Shown piece by piece: positions 1-5,893 of a stretch of DNA of 8,444 nt. The notes beneath the pieces were generated by a model. It was given only the letters and a program-made list of their open reading frames with translations. It did no database searches and had not been told where the DNA came from. Source of the DNA: Candidatus Omnitrophota bacterium (GTDB taxonomy: Bacteria > Omnitrophota > Gorgyraeia > Gygaellales > Profunditerraquicolaceae); the NCBI GenBank assembly GCA_028717985.1, contig JAQUMS010000016.1, forward strand, positions 2,657-11,100, in the 5' to 3' direction. How positions within the stretch are numbered: position 1 is the stretch's first letter; the number at the start of each line of letters is the position of its first letter. A program made the translations under genes and the position numbers.

Positions 1-354
1 AAAGGTTTCGTTGTGATATGCGACCGTTTTCTTGATTCTACTGTCGCTTATCAGGGATATGGCTTAGGTATGGACAGGCGTTTGATTGAGTATCTGGGTA
101 AGGCGGTAACCGGGGGTATTAAACCTGATCTGACACTTTTTCTTGATCTCCCGGTTGAAAAAGGTCTGCTTCATCGCAAGCATTGTTCGGACAGGATTGA
201 AAAAAGGCCGTTGGATTATCATAAACGCGTGCGAATGGGGTATTTCGCGATCGCCAGAAAAGAGCCCAAGAGATTAAGAATAGTCCGGGTTGAACAAGAT
301 AAAATGGATACACAGCATAATATCCGCGCGATAGTGGATACAATAGTGAAGTAG
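1..354 (+). CDS. tmk: Thymidylate kinase, 3' part (5' end cut by window edge)
   Basis: dTMP kinase phosphorylates dTMP to dTDP with ATP in the cytoplasm, on the route to dTTP. The frame is open from base 1 and ends at TAG 352-354, giving 117 visible residues against roughly 200-215 for the family, so the P-loop half lies upstream. A GTG at 13 is internal to a conserved strand and is not the true start. Visible motifs are the DRF (DR[YF]) dTMP-binding motif at visible residues 8-10 followed by DST-AYQG (12-19), the core strand ending FLDLPVE (about 47-53), and the LID-like segment with DRIE (64-67) and KRVRMGYFAIARKEP. These match Tmk well. It is followed by a 78-base repeat-bearing gap and holB, a neighbour of tmk in Firmicutes as well. 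The call is firm; only the missing N-terminus is unseen. Confidence 0.93.
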   Translation, partial: KGFVVICDRFLDSTVAYQGYGLGMDRRLIEYLGKAVTGGIKPDLTLFLDLPVEKGLLHRKHCSDRIEKRPLDYHKRVRMGYFAIARKEPKRLRIVRVEQDKMDTQHNIRAIVDTIVK

Positions 355-363
355 TTATTTACT

Positions 364-391
364 GCTCGTAGGTCTTAGTAAGAGCAAAGAG
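364..391. repeat. TCTTAG-type heptamer repeat, copy 1 (tmk-holB gap)
   Basis: Two units related to NTCTTAG lie side by side at 365-371 (ctcgtag) and 372-378 (gtcttag). Reverse-orientation units follow at 378-384 (gtaagag) and 385-391 (caaagag). Bases 364-370 can pair with 379-385 (6 of 7 pairs) around an 8-base loop. The 12-mer taagagcaaaga at 379-390 recurs exactly at 5844-5855 in the gap before the TPR gene, which shows that this is a dispersed element and not chance sequence. No T-run follows, so it does not look like an intrinsic terminator. Confidence 0.6.
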
Positions 392-392
392 C

Positions 393-409
393 CCTGCCTG
401 CCAGGCAGG
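393..409. repeat. Perfect GC-rich palindrome CCTGCCTG-C-CAGGCAGG
   Basis: Two perfectly complementary 8-base arms (393-400 and 402-409) surround a single central C. It sits directly downstream of the first heptamer repeat block and 23 bases before the holB start. With a one-base centre it could extrude as a cruciform, or form a short RNA hairpin with a slightly shorter stem. It has no trailing T-run. Palindromes of this general kind are, from memory, common in gaps of some uncultured-phylum genomes; no second copy was seen in this window. Confidence 0.65.
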
Positions 410-432
410 TACGTGGGAGTTAAGAGCACACT

Positions 433-1518
433 ATGTCGTTTCAAACAATCAAAGGCCATGAAGGTGTGGTAGATAAATTGCGAACGTATATGCGAAACGG
501 ACGTTTGTCCGGAGCGTATTTATTCACCGGTCCCGAAGGCATCGGTAAAATGCTTACTGCTCGGATCCTTTCTCAGGCCGTAAACTGTCTTACAGAAGAT
601 TCCGACGCCTGCGGCGATTGCGATTCGTGTGTAAAAATAGGACGTGGGCACCATCCGGATATACATGTAATTGACGGCAATCCCCCGGAGGAAACTGCCG
701 GGCGCGGAATGACGGTGCCGGACGAGGATGATTTATTGGCTCCTGTTAAAACATCTATCCGGGCGCAAAAAATGGAACCTGCGAGCGGAGAGATAAAAAT
801 CGAGAGAATACGGGAACTTCAGTCTCAGATTAATCTTAAGCCGTATGAAGGGAAAAAGAAGGTTTTCCTTATTAACGACGCTCATCGTATGACACCGGAA
901 GCGGCGGACGCTTTTTTAAAAACACTTGAAGAATCCGCGGAAGGAAATCTTATTATATTAGTTACGTCCAAACCCGCAGTATTGCCGCGGACAATTGTTT
1001 CACGGTGCAAAGAGGTTAAATTTTCCCCTTTGTCTCTTTGTGTTTTGGATTCGTTGTTGAAACGGGATTTTGGATTGGATGATACATCTGCCCATGTCCT
1101 TTCGTTTTTTACGGAAGGCAGGATCGGGTATGCCTTGCACTTGAAGGACACGGAGGATTTTATCGCAAAGAAAAACAGGATCATTGATGATTTTGCCGTT
1201 AATAACTCCGGGTCGGCCCGGGTGTTTGGGGGGGAGAGAACACATCGGGAACCGGAAAACCGGGATGAGATGCGTAATCTCCTTAATGTTCTTGCGGCGT
1301 GGTTCAGGGATTTATATGTTATAAAGGCGGGTGTGTCTTTGGAAGAAACAATAAACCGCGACAGGGTGGATGATTTGCGAAGCCAGCGGGGCCGGTATTC
1401 ATTCGATGATCTTGACGAAAGAATGCAATGCATCAGCGAAGCTCTGTTTTTAACCGAACACAATATCAATGTTAAACTATTGGTATTACATATGAGGGCG
1501 TTATTATGGAAAAATTGA
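433..1518 (+). CDS. holB: DNA polymerase III subunit delta-prime (clamp loader)
   Basis: Clamp-loader AAA+ subunit that helps load the beta sliding clamp during replication. The 361-residue protein shows a Walker-A-like loop GPEGIGKM (33-40), zinc-module cysteines C52, C60, C63 and C66, the HPDIHVI strand (74-80), a degenerate Walker B (VFLINDAHRM, 144-153), the conserved DAFLKTLEES helix (159-168), a sensor-1 strand ILVTSK (175-180) and the SRC arginine-finger motif (190-192). The residue after the Walker A lysine is Met where active ATPases have Thr/Ser, and Walker B has Asn-Asp, which suits the ATPase-poor delta-prime and argues against DnaX; no tau-like C-terminus is present. Residues about 82-118 are longer than usual between the HPD strand and the IKIERIREL helix. 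The start at 433 is preceded by GGGAG (415-419, long spacing) and by a closer, weaker AAGAG. The 3' end overlaps ricT by 13 bases. Confidence 0.9.
   Translation: MSFQTIKGHEGVVDKLRTYMRNGRLSGAYLFTGPEGIGKMLTARILSQAVNCLTEDSDACGDCDSCVKIGRGHHPDIHVIDGNPPEETAGRGMTVPDEDDLLAPVKTSIRAQKMEPASGEIKIERIRELQSQINLKPYEGKKKVFLINDAHRMTPEAADAFLKTLEESAEGNLIILVTSKPAVLPRTIVSRCKEVKFSPLSLCVLDSLLKRDFGLDDTSAHVLSFFTEGRIGYALHLKDTEDFIAKKNRIIDDFAVNNSGSARVFGGERTHREPENRDEMRNLLNVLAAWFRDLYVIKAGVSLEETINRDRVDDLRSQRGRYSFDDLDERMQCISEALFLTEHNINVKLLVLHMRALLWKN
1210..1238. repeat. 29-base direct repeat, copy A (inside holB)
   Basis: Bases 1210-1238 match 4874-4902 in the DUF362 gene at 27 of 29 positions by direct reading. The shared core gtgtttgggggggagag (17 bases, 1222-1238) is exact. 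The only differences are at 1213/4877 and 1221/4885. The two copies are read in different frames: here it encodes G260 to E268 of delta-prime (GSARVFGGE), in a charged, low-conservation part of the C-terminal half. Similarity stops sharply on both sides. Confidence 0.7.
1494..1498 (+). promoter_or_regulatory. Ribosome binding site for ricT inside holB
   Basis: GAGGG lies 7 bases before ATG 1506, within the holB coding sequence. It supports the start that overlaps holB by 13 bases and suggests translational coupling. It is one of only two clear Shine-Dalgarno sequences in the window. Confidence 0.65.
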
Positions 1519-2333
1519 TTCTTGTCCGTCTGCGGGATTCAGGGCAGGTCTTTCCCTATAATCCGGCGGACATTATTGTAAAGGAAGCGGATTATGTTAT
1601 TGTGGAACATGACAGGGGGCTGGATTACGGACAGGTAGTTTCTCTCCAGGCTGTCGAGGACCCTGCCGGCAAAGTGCCTATAAAAAAAGTCGTGCGTATC
1701 GCCACCCAGGAAGATTTAAAGAAAATAACGGAAAACCGTTTAAAATGCAAGGAAGCGTACGTTAATTGCCAGAAAAAGATTGAAGAACATAAGCTTGAGA
1801 TGAAACTTGTCCACGCGGAATATTCTTTTGATTGTTCGAAAATAATCTTTTATTTTACCGCCAACGGCAGAGTTGATTTCAGGAATCTGGTAAAGGACCT
1901 GGCTAAGATTTTTAAGGCGAGGATAGAATTACGGCAGATAGGAGTGCGGGATGAAGCGAAATTATTCGGCGGCTTTGGCCCATGCGGGCGGGAGTTATGC
2001 TGCGCGTCATTTTTGGTTGATTTCGAGCCCGTTACTATCAAGATGGCAAAAGAAGAAGGCCTTCCGCTTAATCCTCCTAAAATTTCAGGTATTTGCGGCC
2101 GGTTGATGTGCTGCCTTAATTATGAGTATGAGACATACAAGTGTTTGTCCCGCGGATTGCCTAAAGAAGGCGAACGGGTTTGTTTGCATCAGCAGGGAAA
2201 GGGAAAAGTTTTGAGCGTAAACGTTTTTAAGCGCACCGCGCTGGTTGAACTGGAAGACGGCACGCAGATCGAGGTTAATTACAATAAAGAAAAAGAAAAG
2301 GAAAAAGAGAAAGATAAAGAATCGAAGCCATGA
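1506..2333 (+). CDS. ricT: PSP1-domain protein, RicT (YaaT)-like
   Basis: In B. subtilis, RicT (YaaT) forms a complex with RicA and RicF that carries [4Fe-4S] clusters and works with RNase Y in mRNA maturation; outside Firmicutes its role is poorly known. The 275-residue protein carries the PSP1 signature: IGVRDEAKLFGGFGPCGREL (145-164) running into CC at 165-166, then FEPVTIKMAKEEGLPLNP (173-190) and KISGICGRLMCCL (192-204). Cysteines C160, C165, C166, C197, C202 and C203 are those expected for the family; C81, C88, C110, C213 and C226 are extra. The C-terminal tail (261-275) is a Lys/Glu repeat, probably disordered. It overlaps holB upstream and metG downstream (ATGA). RicA/RicF (YmcA/YlbF) partners are not in the window, so the Bacillus function is transferred only by homology. 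No membrane segment or signal peptide is visible. Confidence 0.9.
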   Translation: MEKLILVRLRDSGQVFPYNPADIIVKEADYVIVEHDRGLDYGQVVSLQAVEDPAGKVPIKKVVRIATQEDLKKITENRLKCKEAYVNCQKKIEEHKLEMKLVHAEYSFDCSKIIFYFTANGRVDFRNLVKDLAKIFKARIELRQIGVRDEAKLFGGFGPCGRELCCASFLVDFEPVTIKMAKEEGLPLNPPKISGICGRLMCCLNYEYETYKCLSRGLPKEGERVCLHQQGKGKVLSVNVFKRTALVELEDGTQIEVNYNKEKEKEKEKDKESKP

Positions 2334-3832
2334 AAAAATTTTATATTACCACCCCAATATATTACGTTAATGCCTCTCCCCATATCGGCCATTCCTATAC
2401 TACGATTGTCGCTGATACGATCGCCCGTGCCATGCGTACGTCAATCGGAGAAAATAATGTCTGGTTCCTGACAGGAACGGATGAACACGGCCAGAAAATA
2501 CAGCGCGCCGCCGACGCCCAGGGAATAACCCCGCAGGAATTCGTGGATAAAGTTTCTCTTGTTTTTAAAAACCTCTGGAAAGAGCTTAATATTTCGTATA
2601 ACGATTTCATCCGGACAACAGATGAACGTCATATAAAGGTGGTGCGCCGGTGCCTGGAGATTTTGCACGCGAAGGGGGATATTTATCTGGATACGTATGA
2701 AGGCTGGTATTGTACGCCATGCGAAACATTTTGGGTTGAATCGCAGATAACAGGCCAGGTCTGCCCTGACTGTAATAGAAAGCTTGAAAAAATAACCGAA
2801 TCAAATTATTTTTTAAAATTATCGATATATCAGGAATGGCTGATTGAGCATATTAAAAGCCATCCCGGGTTTATCAAGCCGGAGATCCGCAGGAATGAAG
2901 TTTTGAGCTTTCTTGCCATGAATAAACTCAGTGATTTATGTATCTCAAGGCCGAAGGAACGTTTGAATTGGGGGATACCTTTGCCGTTCAGCCCCGACCA
3001 TGTGACGTATGTCTGGTTTGACGCGTTGATAAACTATATCAGCGCGGTGGGAGATTTTGATGACGCGGGGGTGTATCATTCCGACTGGTGGCCCGCGGAT
3101 ATGCATTTGATGGCAAAAGATATTCTGCGTCAACACGCGGTGTATTGGCCGATTATGCTTCGGGCCCTGGGCATCGAACTGCCGAAATCCGTGGTTGCTC
3201 ACGGATGGTGGTTGATGAACGACAGTAAAATGTCAAAGTCCACGGGAAATGTTGTTTCTCCTCTGGAGATGACCGGAAAATTCGGCGTTGACGCGTACCG
3301 GTATTTCCTTTTGCGCGATGTTCCGTTTGGCCTGGACGGGAATTTTTCGGAAGAGGCGATTGTTAAGCGTTTTAACAGCGATCTGGCGAATGACCTGGGA
3401 AATCTTGTGTATCGCACTCTCACAATGATAGAGAAATATTTTAACGGGCATGTCCCGGTGTTTTCCGGAGTCTATACGGGCAGGGCCGCAGAAATAGATG
3501 CGAAAATCCTGTCTTTGGACAAAGAAATATCTTCTTGTATGGGAAACGGAGATCCTTCTTTCGGACAGGCGCTTGATGCGATCTGGAATTTGATCGGCAT
3601 GGCGAATAAATATGTAGAGGAAACAAAACCCTGGAATCTGGCTAAAGAAAATAAAACAACGGAATTAGAGGCGTTTATTGTTTTATTGACCCGGGTAATA
3701 CGCAACGTTGTTTACCACATAACGCCGTTTATGCCGAAGTCCGCTGAGATACTTACCGAACAAATAGGTTCCGAAATTATCCGGAAAGGAAATCCGTTAT
3801 TTCCCCGCATTGACACTAAATCTGCTCACTGA
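2330..3832 (+). CDS. metG: Methionyl-tRNA synthetase, short form without C-terminal tRNA-binding domain
   Basis: Class I aminoacyl-tRNA synthetase that charges tRNA-Met with methionine using ATP. The 500-residue protein has the N-terminal YITTPIYYVNASPHIGHSYT with HIGH at 18-21, the FLTGTDEHGQK block (47-56), a single zinc knuckle from C128, C131, C145 and C148, the WGIPLPF and HVTYVWFDALINY blocks (214-220, 224-236), the KMSKS loop at 300-304 followed by TGNVVSP, and the alpha-helical anticodon domain (about 345-480) with the KPWNLAKE motif (433-440). It resembles the Thermus/Bacillus-type enzyme with one zinc-binding pair. It stops at 500 residues, so the C-terminal EMAP/Trbp111-like domain of longer MetRS (about 650-680 residues) is absent; a free-standing version could exist elsewhere. 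Its ATG overlaps the ricT stop (ATGA), with no good SD, implying coupling. A metG-tatD pairing is also found in Bacillus (metS-yabD). Confidence 0.96.
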   Translation: MKKFYITTPIYYVNASPHIGHSYTTIVADTIARAMRTSIGENNVWFLTGTDEHGQKIQRAADAQGITPQEFVDKVSLVFKNLWKELNISYNDFIRTTDERHIKVVRRCLEILHAKGDIYLDTYEGWYCTPCETFWVESQITGQVCPDCNRKLEKITESNYFLKLSIYQEWLIEHIKSHPGFIKPEIRRNEVLSFLAMNKLSDLCISRPKERLNWGIPLPFSPDHVTYVWFDALINYISAVGDFDDAGVYHSDWWPADMHLMAKDILRQHAVYWPIMLRALGIELPKSVVAHGWWLMNDSKMSKSTGNVVSPLEMTGKFGVDAYRYFLLRDVPFGLDGNFSEEAIVKRFNSDLANDLGNLVYRTLTMIEKYFNGHVPVFSGVYTGRAAEIDAKILSLDKEISSCMGNGDPSFGQALDAIWNLIGMANKYVEETKPWNLAKENKTTELEAFIVLLTRVIRNVVYHITPFMPKSAEILTEQIGSEIIRKGNPLFPRIDTKSAH

Positions 3833-3850
3833 TATACCTGAATAAACGCC

Positions 3851-4633
3851 ATGACTGCCGAATATAAGGGTAAACTTGTAGATACGCATTGCCATCTTGA
3901 TTTCCCTGATTTTGATTCCGACAGGGAGGATGTTATTCTCCGCGCGAGGGAAAACAGTATCGCGTTTATTCTGAACATCGGTTCTAGCCTTGAGAATTCC
4001 TTCCGCTGTGTCGCTTTGGCCAAACAGTATGAAATGGTTTATGCGTCTGTAGGCTGTCATCCCCATGAGGCGGACAGGATAACACCGCAGGGAATGTCCC
4101 AGCTTAAAGAGCTGGTTAAAAACGAAAAAGTTATTGCTGTGGGCGAAACGGGCCTCGATTATTTTAAAAATTATTCCAGGCCGGAAAATCAGGAACCTCT
4201 TTTTCGCGCGCAGCTTGAAATCGCGCGGGAGCACGATCTTCCTGTTGTTGTGCATTGCCGGCAGGCGCAGAAAGATGTCATGCGGATTATGCACGAATAT
4301 ATGCCGCTTAAGGCGGTTATCCATTGTTTCTCCGGCGATGAGGATTTTTTGCGCGAATGCCTTGAGAGCGGATTTTATATTTCGTATACCTGTAACATAA
4401 CCTACAAAAAAGCCGAAGATTTGCGCAGGCTGGTCGGCATAACGCCCTTAAACCGTCTTATGCTTGAAACGGATGCTCCGTTCCTTTCCCCCGAAGGGTT
4501 TCGCGGCAGGAGGAACGAACCGTTTCAGATAAAACTTTTGGCGGCGGAAGTCTCCCGCCTTAAAAAAACAAACGAAGAAGAGATTGCGGAGGTAACTACG
4601 GCAAACGCGGTCGCTTTTTTTAAACTCACATGA
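3851..4633 (+). CDS. tatD: TatD family metal-dependent DNase
   Basis: TIM-barrel hydrolase of the TatD/YcfH/YabD family; characterised members are 3'-5' exonucleases or DNases linked to repair and DNA or RNA turnover, and this copy acts in the cytoplasm (no signal peptide). The 260-residue length is typical. Metal ligands are visible: H13 and H15 in DTHCHLDF, E99 in AVGETGLDY, H135 in VVVHCR, H158 in VIHCFSG, and D208 in LETDAPFL. The GCHPHEA (68-74) and GRRNEP (219-224) motifs also fit. The ATG at 3851 sits 18 bases after the metG stop without a visible SD, but the DTHCHLD strand begins at residue 11, close to the usual place, so the start is plausible. The stop overlaps the next gene by ATGA. 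The exact substrate cannot be told from sequence. Confidence 0.94.
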   Translation: MTAEYKGKLVDTHCHLDFPDFDSDREDVILRARENSIAFILNIGSSLENSFRCVALAKQYEMVYASVGCHPHEADRITPQGMSQLKELVKNEKVIAVGETGLDYFKNYSRPENQEPLFRAQLEIAREHDLPVVVHCRQAQKDVMRIMHEYMPLKAVIHCFSGDEDFLRECLESGFYISYTCNITYKKAEDLRRLVGITPLNRLMLETDAPFLSPEGFRGRRNEPFQIKLLAAEVSRLKKTNEEEIAEVTTANAVAFFKLT

Positions 4634-5799
4634 ATTCCACGGTATCCCTTGTCCGGTGTGAAACCTATAATCCTGACCGCGTGTTTAAATCGGTCAAGGA
4701 GGCGTTTGACTTAATCGGCGGGATATCTGCGTTTATCCGGCGGGGAAGTTCTGTATTGGTAAAACCAAACCTTTTAATGGCGGTGGAACCTGACGCGGCT
4801 GTGACTACGCATCCTGAAGTTGTCCGTGCTGTTGTCCGCCTGCTCAAGGAGTATGAGTGCCGGGTGTATCTTGGGGACGGCCCGAGTGTTTGGGGGGGAG
4901 AGGCTGATAATCTGGAAGATGTGTATGAAAAAACAGGAATGAAGAAAATTGCCGCCGAGGAAAATATCACGCTCGTGTCTTTTGATAAAAGGCGCTGGAG
5001 GGGGAAATTTCCGTTAACCAGATGGTTGGATGAATGCGAGTATTGTGTATCCATTCCGAAATTTAAAACTCATCAGCTGATGATCCTGACCGCGGCGGTG
5101 AAAAATCTTTATGGTTTTGTGTCCGGCACATATAAGACCGAATTGCACCGGAAATATTTTGATGAAATTGATTTTTCCAGGATACTGGTTGAAATTTACA
5201 GGGACGCAAAACCTGCATTAACTCTTGTTGACGGGATCATGGCTCTGGAAGGAGAAGGCCCGGGGACGAAAGGAACTCCTTTTCGCGCGGGTGTTCTGTG
5301 CGCGGGTTCCGATTGCGTGGCGATTGACAGTGTTCTGACCCGGATAATGGGGCTGAAACCGAAGGATATTCTTACCACACGGCATGCGGCTGAATCCTCA
5401 TTGGGAGTGGCGGATATTGATCATATTGATGTGAAGGGGGTGCGGCTGGAAGACGTGATCGGCCGTCCGTTTAAACTGCCGGAAACGTCTGCTAAAAGAA
5501 AAATACCCGGTTTTCTTGTTGAACTGGTAAAACATTTCCTTCGTTTTTATCCGAAAATTGATCACAATCTATGCATTCGCTGTAAAACTTGTATTGGTGT
5601 TTGTCCCGCGCACGTGATCGGCATGGAGTATTTTTCGAGTAAAAGTTTTTTGAAACGGGATAGGAATAAAAATAAATATCCGTTTAATATACGGATTAAT
5701 TATAAGAATTGTATTTCTTGTTTTTGCTGTCAGGAATCATGTCCTGCAAAGGCTGTTATGGTCAGAAAAACCCTGCTGGCGAAATTGGCAGGCCTTTAA
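4630..5799 (+). CDS. DUF362 protein with C-terminal double [4Fe-4S] ferredoxin domain
   Basis: The 389-residue protein has an N-terminal DUF362 domain: VLVKPNLLM (42-50), THPEVVRAVV (60-69), YLGDGPSVWGG (80-90), a conserved SIPKFKTHQL segment (141-150), AAVKNLYGFVSG (155-166) and DGIMALEGEGPG (201-212). It ends in two ferredoxin-type motifs, C315-C318-C321-C325-P and C361-C364-C367-C371-P, each CxxCxxCxxxCP, expected to bind two [4Fe-4S] clusters. About 35 basic, Lys/Arg/Asn-rich residues separate the clusters, more than in a compact bacterial ferredoxin. An extra cysteine (C366) lies in the second motif. No signal peptide is seen, so it is likely a cytoplasmic redox protein; its substrate and partner are unknown and no gene symbol is justified. 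It overlaps tatD by ATGA, has no clear SD, and is the last gene before a repeat-filled gap, so it probably closes the housekeeping operon. Confidence 0.88.
   Translation: MNSTVSLVRCETYNPDRVFKSVKEAFDLIGGISAFIRRGSSVLVKPNLLMAVEPDAAVTTHPEVVRAVVRLLKEYECRVYLGDGPSVWGGEADNLEDVYEKTGMKKIAAEENITLVSFDKRRWRGKFPLTRWLDECEYCVSIPKFKTHQLMILTAAVKNLYGFVSGTYKTELHRKYFDEIDFSRILVEIYRDAKPALTLVDGIMALEGEGPGTKGTPFRAGVLCAGSDCVAIDSVLTRIMGLKPKDILTTRHAAESSLGVADIDHIDVKGVRLEDVIGRPFKLPETSAKRKIPGFLVELVKHFLRFYPKIDHNLCIRCKTCIGVCPAHVIGMEYFSSKSFLKRDRNKNKYPFNIRINYKNCISCFCCQESCPAKAVMVRKTLLAKLAGL
4874..4902. repeat. 29-base direct repeat, copy B (inside the DUF362 gene)
   Basis: Second copy of the segment found at 1210-1238 (27 of 29 identical, including a run of seven G). 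Here it encodes part of GDGPSVWGGE (residues 82-91), which appears to be a normal conserved part of the DUF362 domain. The sequence may therefore be native here, with the holB copy secondary; this direction is inference. The reading frame is shifted by one base relative to holB, so protein homology does not explain the match. Confidence 0.7.
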
Positions 5800-5800
5800 T

Positions 5801-5865
5801 AGCTTTTGGGTCTTAGCTCTTAGGTCTTAGGAAAAACAATTACTAAGAGCAAAGACCTAAGAGCT
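5801..5865. repeat. Imperfect inverted repeat made of TCTTAG heptamers, copy 2
   Basis: The left arm 5801-5823 and right arm 5843-5865 are reverse complements at 20 of 23 positions, with a 19-base loop. Two of the three differences would be G-U pairs in RNA, so a long hairpin is likely in a transcript. The left side reads as three tandem 7-base units (5810-5816 gtcttag, 5817-5823 ctcttag, 5824-5830 gtcttag); the right arm holds the reverse units at 5843-5849, 5850-5856 and 5857-5863. No T-run follows, so it is not a standard intrinsic terminator. It fills most of the gap between the DUF362 and TPR genes and may mark an operon border or act as an mRNA processing or stabilising hairpin. Confidence 0.75.
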
Positions 5866-5893
5866 CTGCTCATAGGCAGATAAGAGTTTAATT

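Noticed and set aside
13..15. GTG at 13 as a tmk start
   Set aside because: The frame is open to base 1 and the codon lies inside the conserved strand before the DRF motif; the gene is simply cut by the window edge.
882..1469. 195-codon open frame on the minus strand opposite holB
   Set aside because: It lies wholly inside a well-supported gene on the other strand, has no recognisable domain and reads as a composition shadow.
433..1518. dnaX (tau/gamma) instead of holB
   Set aside because: Degenerate Walker A and B motifs, lack of a tau-type C-terminal extension, and the position between tmk and ricT favour delta-prime.
3797..4324. 175-codon open frame on the minus strand opposite the metG end and tatD
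   Set aside because: The tatD frame carries all catalytic motifs; the antisense product is rich in Arg/Phe/Ile without motifs, and no SD or promoter supports it.
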